A stretch of DNA of 64,000 bases from UBA1447 sp964612185 (GCA_964612185.1 CAZTCR010000002.1:103631-167630); one strand, 5' to 3'; shown: positions 33,702 through 43,371, counted from the first letter of the stretch. Made by a program: numbers and translations. The notes: generated by a model from the sequence alone, not told the origin.

Positions 33702-36008
33702 CTATTCGGGGATAAACATCATTTTTTCGCCGGTTAAGATATATGTTGTTTGGACCCCTTGGTAAACAATATTGATTTTACCAACGCCTGTGAGCGCGCA
33801 GCGCGTCATTCTGCCGTTTTTCCACTCGATATCTACTTTGATATTTCTCTTTGCGGTGAGCCCTTTAACATGCCCTTCCGGCCATTTTGCGGGCAGAGCA
33901 GGTAAAAGATAAATGGTATCGTTTACTGACTGCATCAGCATTTCCGTCATGCCGCTGACCGCGCCGAAATTGCCGTCAATCTGGAAGGGCGGGTGGGCAT
34001 CAAACAAGTTCGTATAGGTACCGCCGCCGTTTTTATAATTGAAGCCGACGGACTTTACATACCGCAGTTGCTTTTCCAATAGAATCAGCGCATGATTGCC
34101 GTCGCGCAGGCGTGCCCAAAAATTAATTTTCCAGCCCAGGCTCCAGCCTGTGCCGTCATCACCCCGGAGTTCGAGCGTTTTTTTGCATGCGTTCGCCAAT
34201 TCCGGCGTTTCTTCCACACTGATCAAGTGTGCCGGATGCAGTGAATAAAGGTGAGAAACATGGCGGTGATGCGGTTCTCTCTCTTCGACTTCCTCGTACC
34301 ATTCCAACAGTTGTCCTTTGCTGCCTGTTCGAAAGGGCAGCATTTTGGTAAGTTTTACTGTTAGCAGCTCAGCAAAGTCAGCATCGCAATTTAAAACTTC
34401 TGCAACTTTAACGCAATTGGTAAGCAAGTCTTTTATGATTCCCATCGTCATTGTGCTGGTTTGCGACACCGAGCAGGATTTGCCTTCGTATGTAAAGCTG
34501 TTTTCCGGGGAGGTGGAAGGTGCGGCGATCAAAAAACCATCTTTGTCTTCAACAAGATATGTCAGGTAGAACGCTGCAGCGGATTTCATAATCGGGTACG
34601 CAGTTTCTTTCAAAAACCTGATATCGTTCGTGTATTCATAATGCTCAAACAGATGCCTGCACAGCCAGCCGGATGCCATCGGCCAAAAGGCAAATACCGC
34701 ACTGCCGGAAACGGGGATAGCGTGCCGCCAGAGGTCCACATTGTGGTGGCATACGAAGCCGGGGGCGTTGTAATGCTCTTTTGCCGCGGCTTGGCCGGAT
34801 ATAGAAACATCCTTAATCATTGCAACAAGCGGCATATTGAGCTCGGGCATGCTGCACATCAATATCGGCCAGTAATTCATTTCGGTATTGATGTTAACCG
34901 TGTAGTTGGAATGCCAGGGCGGAATGAGTTTATCATTCCAAATGCCCTGAAGATTTGAAGGCTGCGAACCTTCGCGGGAGCATGATATGGCCAAATACCT
35001 GCCGTAATTGTAAAGAAGGGTGTAGAGACCCAAATCCTTTTGTGTCTTTTCAAAAGAAATCAAGCGTCTATCGGTCGGTACATTTTCTTTCCCGCTGCTG
35101 CCCAGGTCAAGTTCAACCCTACCATAGTAGCTTTGATAATCGGCTATGTGTGCGGTTTTTAAGTCGTCAAAAGATCCAAGAGCGTTTATTCGGTTCGCGC
35201 AAGGTTCTTTGAACGCCTTACCCTGCGTGACAGGCAGTTTTTGCCAGCCGTTAAAGCTGGTTTCGGCCGTAAAATAAATCGTTGCTTCGCCGGCTAAACG
35301 AACAGTAATATGTTTTGAATTGTATGCAATGTGCCCGTCAGTTTCAATGCGTACAGCGCTGCGGAACTGAATGCCCCGAATTTCATCTTTTTCGTTGTAG
35401 ACTATTTCATGGTCGTTGCCGTCACGGTTGAATTCGGAGGGGCATTCACCGTCCATCAGCAGCAAACCGTCCTGTATGGTTACCTCTGATTTAAGTTCGC
35501 TGTTGAGCTTAACACTGAAATTCAACTTGTCTTCGCCATCCGCCGTGAGTTTGACCATAATCGCTTTCGCGGGGAAGGAGGCGAAAAGCTCCCGCTTATA
35601 GGTCGTTTTGTCAATTGTATAATCAACCGAGGCGATGGCAGTGGTTAAATCCAACTTACGGCAATAATCCGTTGGCTTGTGATTTTTGCCGAAATCGATT
35701 ACCAGGTTGCCCAGCGGCATATAGGCCTGCGTCCAAGTGCCGAGCCATTTCTTTTCTATCAGCTCCTGGGCTTCGTTGAGCTTGCCTGCTAAAGCAAGCT
35801 CCCGTGCTTTTATAAAGTGAACCCAGCTGCCCTTGTTGCTTTTATCCTGCGGGAAACCGCTCCACAGCTCATCGTGGTTCAAGGCAATCACTTCTTTTTC
35901 CGTCTTGCCAAAAACCATTGCGCCTAAAGTGCCGTTGCCAATCGGCAATGCTTGCGTCCAAACTTTTGCCGGCTTGTTGTACCAAAGCAGGGTGCTGTCT
36001 GTTTTCAT
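33702..36008 (-). CDS. GH95 alpha-L-fucosidase-like glycoside hydrolase
   Basis: A 768-residue protein that matches GH95 along its whole length. The N-terminal beta domain starts LWYNKPAKVWTQALPIGNGTLGAMVFG with NHDELWSG. The helical barrel contains NINTEMNYWP, the family hallmark with catalytic asparagines, and FQIDGNFGAVSGMTEML near 650. No signal peptide is visible, so it probably acts inside the cell on imported oligosaccharides. The ATG at 36008 follows GGAGGC by six to seven bases; an in-frame TTG at 36029 lacks that support. Known GH95 activities are alpha-L-fucosidase and alpha-L-galactosidase. It is 32 bases behind the E1 gene. Confidence 0.9.
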   Translation of the reverse strand: MKTDSTLLWYNKPAKVWTQALPIGNGTLGAMVFGKTEKEVIALNHDELWSGFPQDKSNKGSWVHFIKARELALAGKLNEAQELIEKKWLGTWTQAYMPLGNLVIDFGKNHKPTDYCRKLDLTTAIASVDYTIDKTTYKRELFASFPAKAIMVKLTADGEDKLNFSVKLNSELKSEVTIQDGLLLMDGECPSEFNRDGNDHEIVYNEKDEIRGIQFRSAVRIETDGHIAYNSKHITVRLAGEATIYFTAETSFNGWQKLPVTQGKAFKEPCANRINALGSFDDLKTAHIADYQSYYGRVELDLGSSGKENVPTDRRLISFEKTQKDLGLYTLLYNYGRYLAISCSREGSQPSNLQGIWNDKLIPPWHSNYTVNINTEMNYWPILMCSMPELNMPLVAMIKDVSISGQAAAKEHYNAPGFVCHHNVDLWRHAIPVSGSAVFAFWPMASGWLCRHLFEHYEYTNDIRFLKETAYPIMKSAAAFYLTYLVEDKDGFLIAAPSTSPENSFTYEGKSCSVSQTSTMTMGIIKDLLTNCVKVAEVLNCDADFAELLTVKLTKMLPFRTGSKGQLLEWYEEVEEREPHHRHVSHLYSLHPAHLISVEETPELANACKKTLELRGDDGTGWSLGWKINFWARLRDGNHALILLEKQLRYVKSVGFNYKNGGGTYTNLFDAHPPFQIDGNFGAVSGMTEMLMQSVNDTIYLLPALPAKWPEGHVKGLTAKRNIKVDIEWKNGRMTRCALTGVGKINIVYQGVQTTYILTGEKMMFIPE

Positions 36009-36040
36009 TTCATTGCCTCCAATATTCAAAAGTGAGGAAG

Positions 36041-38509
36041 TTATACGCCCATTTTTGCTTTTCTCATTTGTTCAACAGGGGTGTAGTTGATGGTGGAAAA
36101 ATGACCTTTCAGCGGTAAGATTTTCTCATTTATTGCGTCCAGTATCCAGGCGGCCTGGGGGAAGAAGAACTCGTCAAATTCGAACGGCGGTGTTATCCAG
36201 TTTTGCGCGCCGACCACTGCGGGCGGAGCATCCAGATAATCAAAGCATAACTCACTAATGTTTCGCGCAACATCATTGAGGAACGAACCCCTTGCGCAGG
36301 CATCGGAGGCGAGCACAACCTTGCCGGTCTTTTTGACGGACTCAACGATTTTGCTGTAATCCAGCGGAACAAGGCTGTGCAGGTTGATGATTTCCGCGGA
36401 AAGGCCATGTTTTTCCTCCAAGGCCTTTGCCGCTTCCACCGCTTTGTAAAGTGTAGCGCCAATGGTCAGGATGGTAATGTCGCTGCCTTGCTTGACAATG
36501 TTCGTATCACCGATAGTGACTTCGTACGGGTCAGCGGGCACACCTTCCTCATGGAACAGTTCGCCCATATCATAAAGCCGCTGGCTTTCAAAGAACACAA
36601 CCGGGTCGGTACCGTTTAACGCCGCGGTCATTAGCCCTTTCGCCTCGTAAGGTGTCGCCGGGAAGCAAACCTTAAGGCCTGGAATGTGGGCGCAAAGAGC
36701 GACCCAGTCCTGCGAATGCTGCGCGCCGTACTTGGCACCGACAGATATGCGCAGCACAACCGGCATTTTTAAAATGCCCGCGCTCATCGCCTGCCATTTT
36801 GAAAGTTGGTTGAAGATTTCATCGCCCGCTCTGCCGATAAAGTCGGCATACATCAATTCCACAATCGCCCTGCCGCCGCAAAGGCCGTAACCCACGGCGG
36901 AGCCGACGATAGCTGCCTCAGAAATCGGTGAATTGAATAGCCTGGAATAGGGGATAGCGTCCGAAAAACCGCGGTAAATGGCAAAAGCACCGCCCCAATC
37001 ACGCACATCTTCACCGTAGGAAATCAGTGTTGGGTCCTCGTAGTATTTGTCTAAAATTACTTCGGATATCGCGTCACGGATGTTAAAAAGCCGCAGCTTA
37101 GGTGTCGGCTTACCCTCAAAGGTTGCTGTTCGAATTTTTTCTTTAATCTTTGTATAACTGACGCACTCGGCTTTGGGAACAAGAACCTCCGGTTCCCTGT
37201 TGTCAAGCTTCGCAGCTCTTTCGTTTGAGAACATCAGGTTTTCAACCGCATAAAAATCTTTTTTAAAATCGAGGTACGGGGAGATGGCGGGGTCTGAAGC
37301 CCATTTGCATATCATTGTCATGCGCTCTCTGGTTTGGTTCCACAGGTTATCGAACTCGCTGTCGGCGGCGACCTTAGCGTTAACAAGTGCCTCGCGGTAT
37401 GTTTTGCACGGGTCCATTTCATTCCATGCTTCCAATTCTTCTTTAGAGCGGTAAGCGTTTTGGTCGGAGGTGGAGTGTCCGCTGAAACGGTAGGTAACAA
37501 CATCCAACAGCACAGGACCTTCTCCGTTTTCAAGCAGCGCTTTTTTGCGGCGCACCGCGTCGATAACAGCAAGGGGGTTAAAACCGTCAACCCGTTCGGC
37601 GTGGAGCTGCGTCGGGCTGATGCCTGCACCGATACGCGCGAGCATGTCATACGCCATTGTTTCGCCCCTGGTTTGACCGCCCATGCCGTAACTATTGTCA
37701 AACACATTGAATAAGACAGGCATCCCGCCGTTTTTACCCTGTTCCCAAAGCGTTTTAAACTGGTCCATCGCGGCAAAGTTGAAGGATTCCCAAACAGGTC
37801 CGCAACCGAGCGAACCGTCACCGATATTGCACACAACAATGCCGTCTTTTTTATTGCATTTTTTATAAAGCGCCGCGCCTGTGGCAATCGCTGCGGAACC
37901 GCCGACAATCGCGTTGTTCGGATAGACGCCGAACGGCAGAAAAAATGCGTGCATAGAGCCGCCGAGCCCTTTGTGAAAACCGTTTTCCCGCGCGAAAATT
38001 TCGGAAAGCGCGCCGTAGATGATAAATTCAATCGCAAGTTCTTTCACACTGTCGGGCTTGTTCATTTTTTCAACTGCCCGGAGTGTTTTGCCGCCAAGAA
38101 AAGCTTCCATAATTTCCATCAATTCGCTGTCGTTGAGTTTTTCAATGCACGAAAGTGATTTGGCGAGTATTTCACCATGGCTTCTGTGACTCCCGAAAAT
38201 AAAGTCATTACGCCCGAGCAAGTATGCCTCACCCACAGCGGAAGCCTCTTGCCCCACGGACAGATGCGCAGGACCGGGATAGGTTGTTTCAATCCCGTTA
38301 TATACACCTTGCGTTTTTATTAAATTGAGCATGGACTCAAATTCGCGCAGAATGGTTATGTCACGGTAAATCCTTTTTAAGTCCGTATTGGAAAAGTTCT
38401 TTTTTTCCTGCGTGACGGTTTTGTTGTATGCGTTTACCGGGATATCCTGAAAAGTGATTTTACCGGAGGCACGCGTTGATTTTGGGTCGACAAAAAGTGA
38501 TTTTGGCAT
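36041..38509 (-). CDS. 2-oxoacid dehydrogenase E1, fused alpha and beta subunits
   Basis: A thiamine-diphosphate decarboxylase with both E1 chains in one 822-residue polypeptide. The alpha part (about 40-420) has PGPAHLSVGQEA, the ThDP motif GDGSLGCGPVWESFNFA (about 229-245) and FSGHSTSDQNAYR. The beta part (about 475-815) has SYGEDVRDWGG, NSPISEAAIVGSAVGYGLCG, SVGAKYGAQHSQ and a transketolase C-terminal domain with LASDACARG. About 40 extra residues precede the alpha core, and an extra loop (EQGKNGG) interrupts the ThDP region. With E2 and lpd just upstream it completes a complex that makes an acyl-CoA from a 2-oxoacid. The acid (pyruvate, branched-chain, acetoin or sugar-derived) cannot be decided. 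Confidence 0.88.
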   Translation of the reverse strand: MPKSLFVDPKSTRASGKITFQDIPVNAYNKTVTQEKKNFSNTDLKRIYRDITILREFESMLNLIKTQGVYNGIETTYPGPAHLSVGQEASAVGEAYLLGRNDFIFGSHRSHGEILAKSLSCIEKLNDSELMEIMEAFLGGKTLRAVEKMNKPDSVKELAIEFIIYGALSEIFARENGFHKGLGGSMHAFFLPFGVYPNNAIVGGSAAIATGAALYKKCNKKDGIVVCNIGDGSLGCGPVWESFNFAAMDQFKTLWEQGKNGGMPVLFNVFDNSYGMGGQTRGETMAYDMLARIGAGISPTQLHAERVDGFNPLAVIDAVRRKKALLENGEGPVLLDVVTYRFSGHSTSDQNAYRSKEELEAWNEMDPCKTYREALVNAKVAADSEFDNLWNQTRERMTMICKWASDPAISPYLDFKKDFYAVENLMFSNERAAKLDNREPEVLVPKAECVSYTKIKEKIRTATFEGKPTPKLRLFNIRDAISEVILDKYYEDPTLISYGEDVRDWGGAFAIYRGFSDAIPYSRLFNSPISEAAIVGSAVGYGLCGGRAIVELMYADFIGRAGDEIFNQLSKWQAMSAGILKMPVVLRISVGAKYGAQHSQDWVALCAHIPGLKVCFPATPYEAKGLMTAALNGTDPVVFFESQRLYDMGELFHEEGVPADPYEVTIGDTNIVKQGSDITILTIGATLYKAVEAAKALEEKHGLSAEIINLHSLVPLDYSKIVESVKKTGKVVLASDACARGSFLNDVARNISELCFDYLDAPPAVVGAQNWITPPFEFDEFFFPQAAWILDAINEKILPLKGHFSTINYTPVEQMRKAKMGV

Positions 38510-38561
38510 AATGATGAACTCCTTTTACTTTTTTTCTTTATAACTTAAATTAATGACGGAT

Positions 38562-39932
38562 TTAAACATCAAACAGTGCTTCCCGGATGACTTCACTGAC
38601 AGTAGGGTGGGGGAATACCAGTTCTTTGATAGATTCAATATTCATTTCGGTTTCTATCATCAAACCGGCGCCGTAGATAATTTCCGACGCATAACTGCCG
38701 ATGAGGTGCACGCCGACGAGCCTGTTATATTTTTTATCAACAACAAGTTTAGCAATCCCGTTGCCGCCTTCCACCTCGGCCATATAACGCCCGCTCATGC
38801 GCATGGACACACTGACGGTTTTAACATCCAATCCCTTTGCTTTTGCGCTTTCTTCGGTTTCTCCGACACAGGCAACTTCGGGGTTTGTGTAAATAACCGA
38901 GGGAATCGCATTGTAACGCATCGTGTCGTGTTTACCGAGCATGTGATTCACGGCAACCTCACTTTCCCGGTATGCGGTGTGAGCCAGCATGGATTTACCG
39001 TTCACATCGCCGGCAGCATATACGCCGGCAATATTGGTCCTCATGTTTTCATCCGTAACAATCGCGCCGCGTTCGGTATAAACGCCGATATTTTCGAGCC
39101 CGATATCGTCGATGAAAGGCTTTCTGCCGATGGAGACAAGCACTTTTTCAGCCGGTATGGTTTTTACTTCACCCTTTTCCTCGTAGGTAACGGTGTCGCT
39201 GCCGATTGCCGTTACCTTGCAGGACAGCTTAAAATCAACACCCTTTTTCTTATAATTTTTCAGCAGAATATCGGATATTTCGCTGTCTGTCGGTCCGGCA
39301 ATTTTATCGAGCATTTCGATAACAGTCACCGTTGTTCCGACCGAATTAAAGTAGGATGCCATTTCAAGACCTATCACCCCGCCGCCTATGACAACAAGAC
39401 TTTCCGGTAAAGTGACCAAGTCGAGAATTTCGCGGTTGGTCATAACAAAACCATTGTCAAGCCCATCACGGAGTCCGGGGATAGGGGGTAAAACAGGAAT
39501 CGAACCGGTGGCAATCAACAGCTTATCGGCGGCAAATTCGTTTTCATCCGCAATAACGGTAAAACCTGCTGCAGACTTACCGGTAATAACAGCCGGTTTA
39601 TCAACAACCGTTACATTCAACTTTTTCATTGTCATACCGACACCGGTAACGAGCTGCTTGACCACTTTGTTTTTGCGCGCTACGACAGCCGCGTGGTCAA
39701 TGGCGGCGCCTGTTGTTGTAACACCGTATTTTTCACCGTGGATGGCGTATTCGAAAACCTTCGCGGAATTCAGCAGTGCCTTTGAAGGGATACAGCCTTC
39801 GTTCAAACAGACACCGCCTAAAAAACGCTTCTCGAATACAACTACTTTCATTCCGCCTTGCGCCGCCCTTTCGGCAGCCAAATAACCGGCGGGCCCGCCG
39901 CCAAGTACGATTAAATCAAAAACTTCCATCAT
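38562..39932 (-). CDS. lpdA: Dihydrolipoyl dehydrogenase (E3)
   Basis: FAD enzyme that reoxidises dihydrolipoamide of the E2 next door with NAD. It has 456 residues. The FAD-binding start is DLIVLGGGPAGYLAAERAAQGG, the redox disulfide is in CLNEGCIPSK (about 41-50), the NAD Rossmann motif is GGGVIGLEMASYF, and the C-terminal HPTVSE supplies the active-site His-Glu pair. GAGAGG lies before the ATG. It begins 9 bases after the E2 stop and ends 52 bases before the E1 fusion gene. Confidence 0.94.
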   Translation of the reverse strand: MMEVFDLIVLGGGPAGYLAAERAAQGGMKVVVFEKRFLGGVCLNEGCIPSKALLNSAKVFEYAIHGEKYGVTTTGAAIDHAAVVARKNKVVKQLVTGVGMTMKKLNVTVVDKPAVITGKSAAGFTVIADENEFAADKLLIATGSIPVLPPIPGLRDGLDNGFVMTNREILDLVTLPESLVVIGGGVIGLEMASYFNSVGTTVTVIEMLDKIAGPTDSEISDILLKNYKKKGVDFKLSCKVTAIGSDTVTYEEKGEVKTIPAEKVLVSIGRKPFIDDIGLENIGVYTERGAIVTDENMRTNIAGVYAAGDVNGKSMLAHTAYRESEVAVNHMLGKHDTMRYNAIPSVIYTNPEVACVGETEESAKAKGLDVKTVSVSMRMSGRYMAEVEGGNGIAKLVVDKKYNRLVGVHLIGSYASEIIYGAGLMIETEMNIESIKELVFPHPTVSEVIREALFDV

Positions 39933-39941
39933 ATATCCTCT

Positions 39942-41246
39942 CTACTTGATAAGAAGAATTGAAAAATTCTCCAAATTGCTAATCAGTTCCTGCGCGAAGC
40001 GCGCTTCCGGCGCGCCATCAACCGCGCGATGGTCATAGGTGACAGAAAGACCCATTGCCGGGTATGGTTTAAAATCACCGTCTGTTTCTATTAAGCGGTT
40101 CGTAACATTGCAGACGCCTAAAATGCCGGTTTGCGGGGGATTCAAAACCGGTGTAAACATTTCGACACCCAGCGCGCCGAGGTTGGAAACGGTAAAGGTT
40201 CCGCCCTGAAGCAGGTCGGGGTTGATGGTTCCTGTCTGTGCTTGTTTGGCGAGTTCTTTGGCTTCAATTGCGATTTCAATCAAAGATTTGCGATTGGCAA
40301 AGAAGATTGTCGGCACCATTAACCCGCGCGGTGTGTCGATGGCAATGCCAAGATGCACATCCTTAAATCGGCGTAATGTGTTCCCGTCAATGATATGCGC
40401 GTTCAAGTCCGGGTGATTGATCAGGGTGCGCGAAACCGCAAATAAAATGATGTCGTTTAAAGTGATGTTCGGTAAACGCAGTCGCTCAGCGTTCTCTTTC
40501 AACCCTTTTCTTAAGGCTAAAATATTTGTCGCGTTAAATGAATGGTGATGCGTCAGCTGCGCCGTGGTGGCCAATGAGCTGCTCATGGCATGCGCAATCG
40601 CGCTTCTGATTTTGCTGAACTTGATATCTGTGTATTCGTTTATAGCAGGCGAGGGGAGCGCAGCGGATGATTGGCCCCCATTCGCATCATCGAAACGCAT
40701 GTCCTCTGCACGAATCTTACCGCCGATGCCGGTACCCCGGCTGCTCTCGCTGAGCGCGCGGATATCCTGCTCGATCACTCTGCCATATGGGCCTGAGGGA
40801 ATTGCGTTACCGGGGTTAATACCTGCTTTTTCTGCCAGTTTCTTTGCGCGTGGTGATATTCGAAGCGCACCGATTGCAGGCGAAATGCCCGATGGACCTG
40901 CTTCCGATGGTTCGCTTATGATGGTTGAAGCAGGGACGGGATCAGCGGCCTTGACCGCTTCTTGAGCTGCTTTTCCCACACTTGGTCTAAGCGCGGTCAC
41001 ATCTTCGCCCGGTTGGCCTAATGCGCATACATTAACCAGCACGGGCACTTCGTCGCCCTCTTCAAAGAAGATTTCAAGCAACTCTCCTTCGGCTGTGCTT
41101 TCGCATTCGAACGCCGCTTTGTCTGTTTCATATGAAAATAGAATGTCTCCAACCTTGACCTTCTCGCCAACCTTTTTCTCCCAGTGTGTAATCATACACT
41201 CTTCGACTGTAATGCCGGCCTTTGGCATTAAAACTCCGATTGCCAT
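39942..41246 (-). CDS. Dihydrolipoamide acyltransferase (E2)
   Basis: Core of a 2-oxoacid dehydrogenase complex, 434 residues. A single lipoyl domain (about 1-78) has its lipoyl lysine in ETDKA, with the less common surround FSYETDKAAFEC. A Pro/Ala linker leads to a peripheral subunit-binding domain (ISPRAKKLAEKAGINPG, about 138-175), then the catalytic domain with the CoA-site segment and active-site YDHRAVDGAPEARF near 405-418. The ATG at 41246 follows AAAGGAGAG; an in-frame ATG at 41327 would lie inside the dehydrogenase gene. One lipoyl domain is usual for branched-chain or acetoin complexes in Gram-positives, but does not identify the substrate. Confidence 0.92.
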   Translation of the reverse strand: MAIGVLMPKAGITVEECMITHWEKKVGEKVKVGDILFSYETDKAAFECESTAEGELLEIFFEEGDEVPVLVNVCALGQPGEDVTALRPSVGKAAQEAVKAADPVPASTIISEPSEAGPSGISPAIGALRISPRAKKLAEKAGINPGNAIPSGPYGRVIEQDIRALSESSRGTGIGGKIRAEDMRFDDANGGQSSAALPSPAINEYTDIKFSKIRSAIAHAMSSSLATTAQLTHHHSFNATNILALRKGLKENAERLRLPNITLNDIILFAVSRTLINHPDLNAHIIDGNTLRRFKDVHLGIAIDTPRGLMVPTIFFANRKSLIEIAIEAKELAKQAQTGTINPDLLQGGTFTVSNLGALGVEMFTPVLNPPQTGILGVCNVTNRLIETDGDFKPYPAMGLSVTYDHRAVDGAPEARFAQELISNLENFSILLIK

Positions 41247-41275
41247 ACATTTCTCTCCTTTTAACAATTTAATCG

Positions 41276-42535
41276 TTAAATCTCTTTTGCGTTTGCAAGC
41301 AAATATTCTTCGGCTTTTGCGTTCCATAAACCCTGCGTTTCCGCTGTTAGCCGGTGCAGTTCGGCAAATAAGGGATCCGTTTTACCCATAACTTCAAAAT
41401 CAGCGATTGCAGTCAGCGGCAAAGAAATGCCGGTGTAAATCAGCTTTTTACCCCCGGGGATTTTTGGTAAATTAAGTGTCGTTTCAATCACTGCGTCAAG
41501 TCCTCCGATGTGGGTGACAAGGATAGACGGATTCAAAAGCCCTTTTTTCATCATATCCAGGCTTTCAATCATATCCTCGTAATTACCGCCGGATGTGCCG
41601 ACGATATGTGTTGAAGCGTAATGTACATTGTAGAAGTTGAGACTGGCGCAAAAATCTGTCTTACTCGGACCCGCAAAAAAATTCAGACAGCCGTCCACGC
41701 CTAAGATGCTGTCTCCTAGCTCAAGTACGCTCGCTACCGGCGCAAAAACAAGCACATCATCATACCCGCCGCCGGCAAGCGCTGTTAAACAATCCTTTGC
41801 ATTATCGGTCTTTGATGTATTGACATATTGTAAATCAATCCCGTTTTTGGCGGCGTCCGCAGGCGTGAGCAGTTCTTGTGCTCTTGCAAGCCTGGCTTCA
41901 TCAATATCTGTCACAACAAGCAGCGACGGGCGGCGGTCGCAGTGAATAATATAGTCGAGCGCCGCAAGGCCCATAGGGCCAACACCCGCGAGCACGGCCA
42001 TTTTGCCGCCTTCAACAATACCCATGCTGTGGTCATACTTACCCCTAACCGTGTGATACATTGCGTGGAAGGTGCCAACCACGCAGGACAGCGGTTCGGT
42101 GAGAGATCCGGTGTACCAGCCGACACCGTCAAAAGGGAGCAGGCAGTTCATCAACATGACCTCGTTGGGTATTACAATATAAGTGGCGTCTCCGCCGATG
42201 AAGCGATAGGAATATCCCGGCGCGTCGAGGCTGCCTTTGTAGTTCAACGCGGGTTGAATAACAAATTTCTCACCCGCCTTATATTTATCCGTCCACTTCA
42301 AACCGACTTCAATAAGTTCTCCGCAGAACTCATGGCCGATTATAACGGGATTTTCACCTGCGTCGTTTGGGATCCTTTTGTGATCGGTGCCTTGTTCCGC
42401 AGCTTTGTACGATGACATACAGATGCTGTCGGAAACAACTCTAGCGAGAATTTCGTCCTCTTTAATTTCGGGCAAATCGAATCTTTCGAGTCTTAGGTCA
42501 CGCTTACCGTAAAGCCTGATTGCTGTTGTCTTCAT
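41276..42535 (-). CDS. Zinc-dependent dehydrogenase, L-sorbose-1-phosphate reductase (SorE)-like
   Basis: A medium-chain zinc alcohol dehydrogenase of 419 residues. The zinc and substrate region has SDSICMSSYKAAEQG and IIGHEFCGELIEVG. The nucleotide-binding fold has LAGVGPMGLAALDY, and FNFYN-type and STHIVGTSGGN segments match SorE as I remember it, along with the end NLPKIPGGKKLIYTGI. SorE reduces L-sorbose 1-phosphate to glucitol 6-phosphate with NAD(P)H. Here no sorbose PTS is seen, so the substrate may be another ketose or polyol phosphate. It follows the DeoR gene by 18 bases and precedes E2 by 29. Confidence 0.82.
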   Translation of the reverse strand: MKTTAIRLYGKRDLRLERFDLPEIKEDEILARVVSDSICMSSYKAAEQGTDHKRIPNDAGENPVIIGHEFCGELIEVGLKWTDKYKAGEKFVIQPALNYKGSLDAPGYSYRFIGGDATYIVIPNEVMLMNCLLPFDGVGWYTGSLTEPLSCVVGTFHAMYHTVRGKYDHSMGIVEGGKMAVLAGVGPMGLAALDYIIHCDRRPSLLVVTDIDEARLARAQELLTPADAAKNGIDLQYVNTSKTDNAKDCLTALAGGGYDDVLVFAPVASVLELGDSILGVDGCLNFFAGPSKTDFCASLNFYNVHYASTHIVGTSGGNYEDMIESLDMMKKGLLNPSILVTHIGGLDAVIETTLNLPKIPGGKKLIYTGISLPLTAIADFEVMGKTDPLFAELHRLTAETQGLWNAKAEEYLLANAKEI

Positions 42536-42553
42536 AATATGTGTTCCTTTCGA

Positions 42554-43303
42554 TTAAATAATTGAAACATTCAGCCGCTGAGCTTCCGCGATGAAGTCGG
42601 CGGGCAACCTGCCGTCGTTTATCACAAAGTCAAAATCAGTTAAACGCGCGAAGCTGAAAGGGAGAACCTTGCTGATTTTTGAACTGTCCATTAACGCAAC
42701 GACTGTTCTCGCTTTTTTTACAACCAGCGATTTTGTCCTCGCTTCGCTTTCTTTTCCACCGGTAAAGCCGTTTTCGTGTGTATAACCGCCCGTACCGATA
42801 AACGCTGTGTCAATATTAATTTCAGAAATCATATCCAGTGTATTTTGACCGGAAAGCGCCAAATTTGCTCTGTTCAGATTGCCGCCGCAAATATTGATGG
42901 AAGGGTTGCGCAGCCGCATGAGCTCAATGGCAATATTCGGGCCAATGGTGAAAATGCTGATATCGATGTCCGGCATTCGCTTGGCAATGGCAAGGCAGGA
43001 GGTGCCCGCATCCAAAAATACGGAACTGCCCGGTTTGATGAGCGCAAGTGCTTTTTTTGCCATGGCATCTTTGAAGACGCTGTTTTCCTGTTCGCGTGCT
43101 TCAAACACGGGTTCAACAGCATTGCTCGCTGCTTGCGCACCGCCTCTTATCCGTAAAATGGCGCCTTTTTTTGCAAGATACGCTAAATCACGGTGTATTG
43201 TCATGGTACTTACACCGGGAAAAAGAGAGTGCAGCTGCTTGAGCGTCGCCGCCGCGTTGTCCTCAATATATTTCAATATTCTGTCCCGTCTAAGACTATT
43301 CAT
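42554..43303 (-). CDS. DeoR/GlpR family transcriptional repressor
   Basis: A 249-residue regulator. The N-terminal winged helix-turn-helix (about 1-55) reads RRDRILKYIEDN and STMTIHRDLAYLAKKG with the wing RIRGGA. The C-terminal DeoRC sugar-phosphate sensor has FLDAGTSCLAIAK, INICGGNL, FIGTGGYTHENGFTG and ALMDSSK. The ATG at 43303, shortly after GGTGAG, is preferred to 43321 and 43351, because the HTH starts there and the longer forms run into the operator and promoter. It is the first gene of the operon and probably represses itself through the palindrome at 43337-43350. The effector would be a phosphorylated sugar made or used by the pathway. Confidence 0.88.
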   Translation of the reverse strand: MNSLRRDRILKYIEDNAAATLKQLHSLFPGVSTMTIHRDLAYLAKKGAILRIRGGAQAASNAVEPVFEAREQENSVFKDAMAKKALALIKPGSSVFLDAGTSCLAIAKRMPDIDISIFTIGPNIAIELMRLRNPSINICGGNLNRANLALSGQNTLDMISEINIDTAFIGTGGYTHENGFTGGKESEARTKSLVVKKARTVVALMDSSKISKVLPFSFARLTDFDFVINDGRLPADFIAEAQRLNVSII

Positions 43304-43336
43304 CTGCTCACCATATTTCATCGTTGTGTTATGTTT

Positions 43337-43370
43337 TGTTAAATATAACATATTCTAACATTTGTGTCAA
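43337..43370 (-). promoter_or_regulatory. Promoter and operator of the DeoR operon
   Basis: On the minus strand TTGACA (43365-43370), 17 bases, TATATT (43342-43347). The 14-base palindrome TGTTA-N4-TAACA (43337-43350) covers the -10 box, and a further TAACA half-site lies at 43356-43360. This is the expected arrangement for DeoR autoregulation. Confidence 0.75.
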
Positions 43371-43371
43371 T

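Noticed and set aside
37318..38037. 239-codon minus-strand frame inside the E1 gene
   Set aside because: Out-of-frame shadow of the E1 alpha region; the protein is rich in Ser, Thr and Cys without motifs.
38553..39410. 285-codon plus-strand frame opposite dihydrolipoyl dehydrogenase
   Set aside because: Antisense shadow; the lpd frame has all family motifs.
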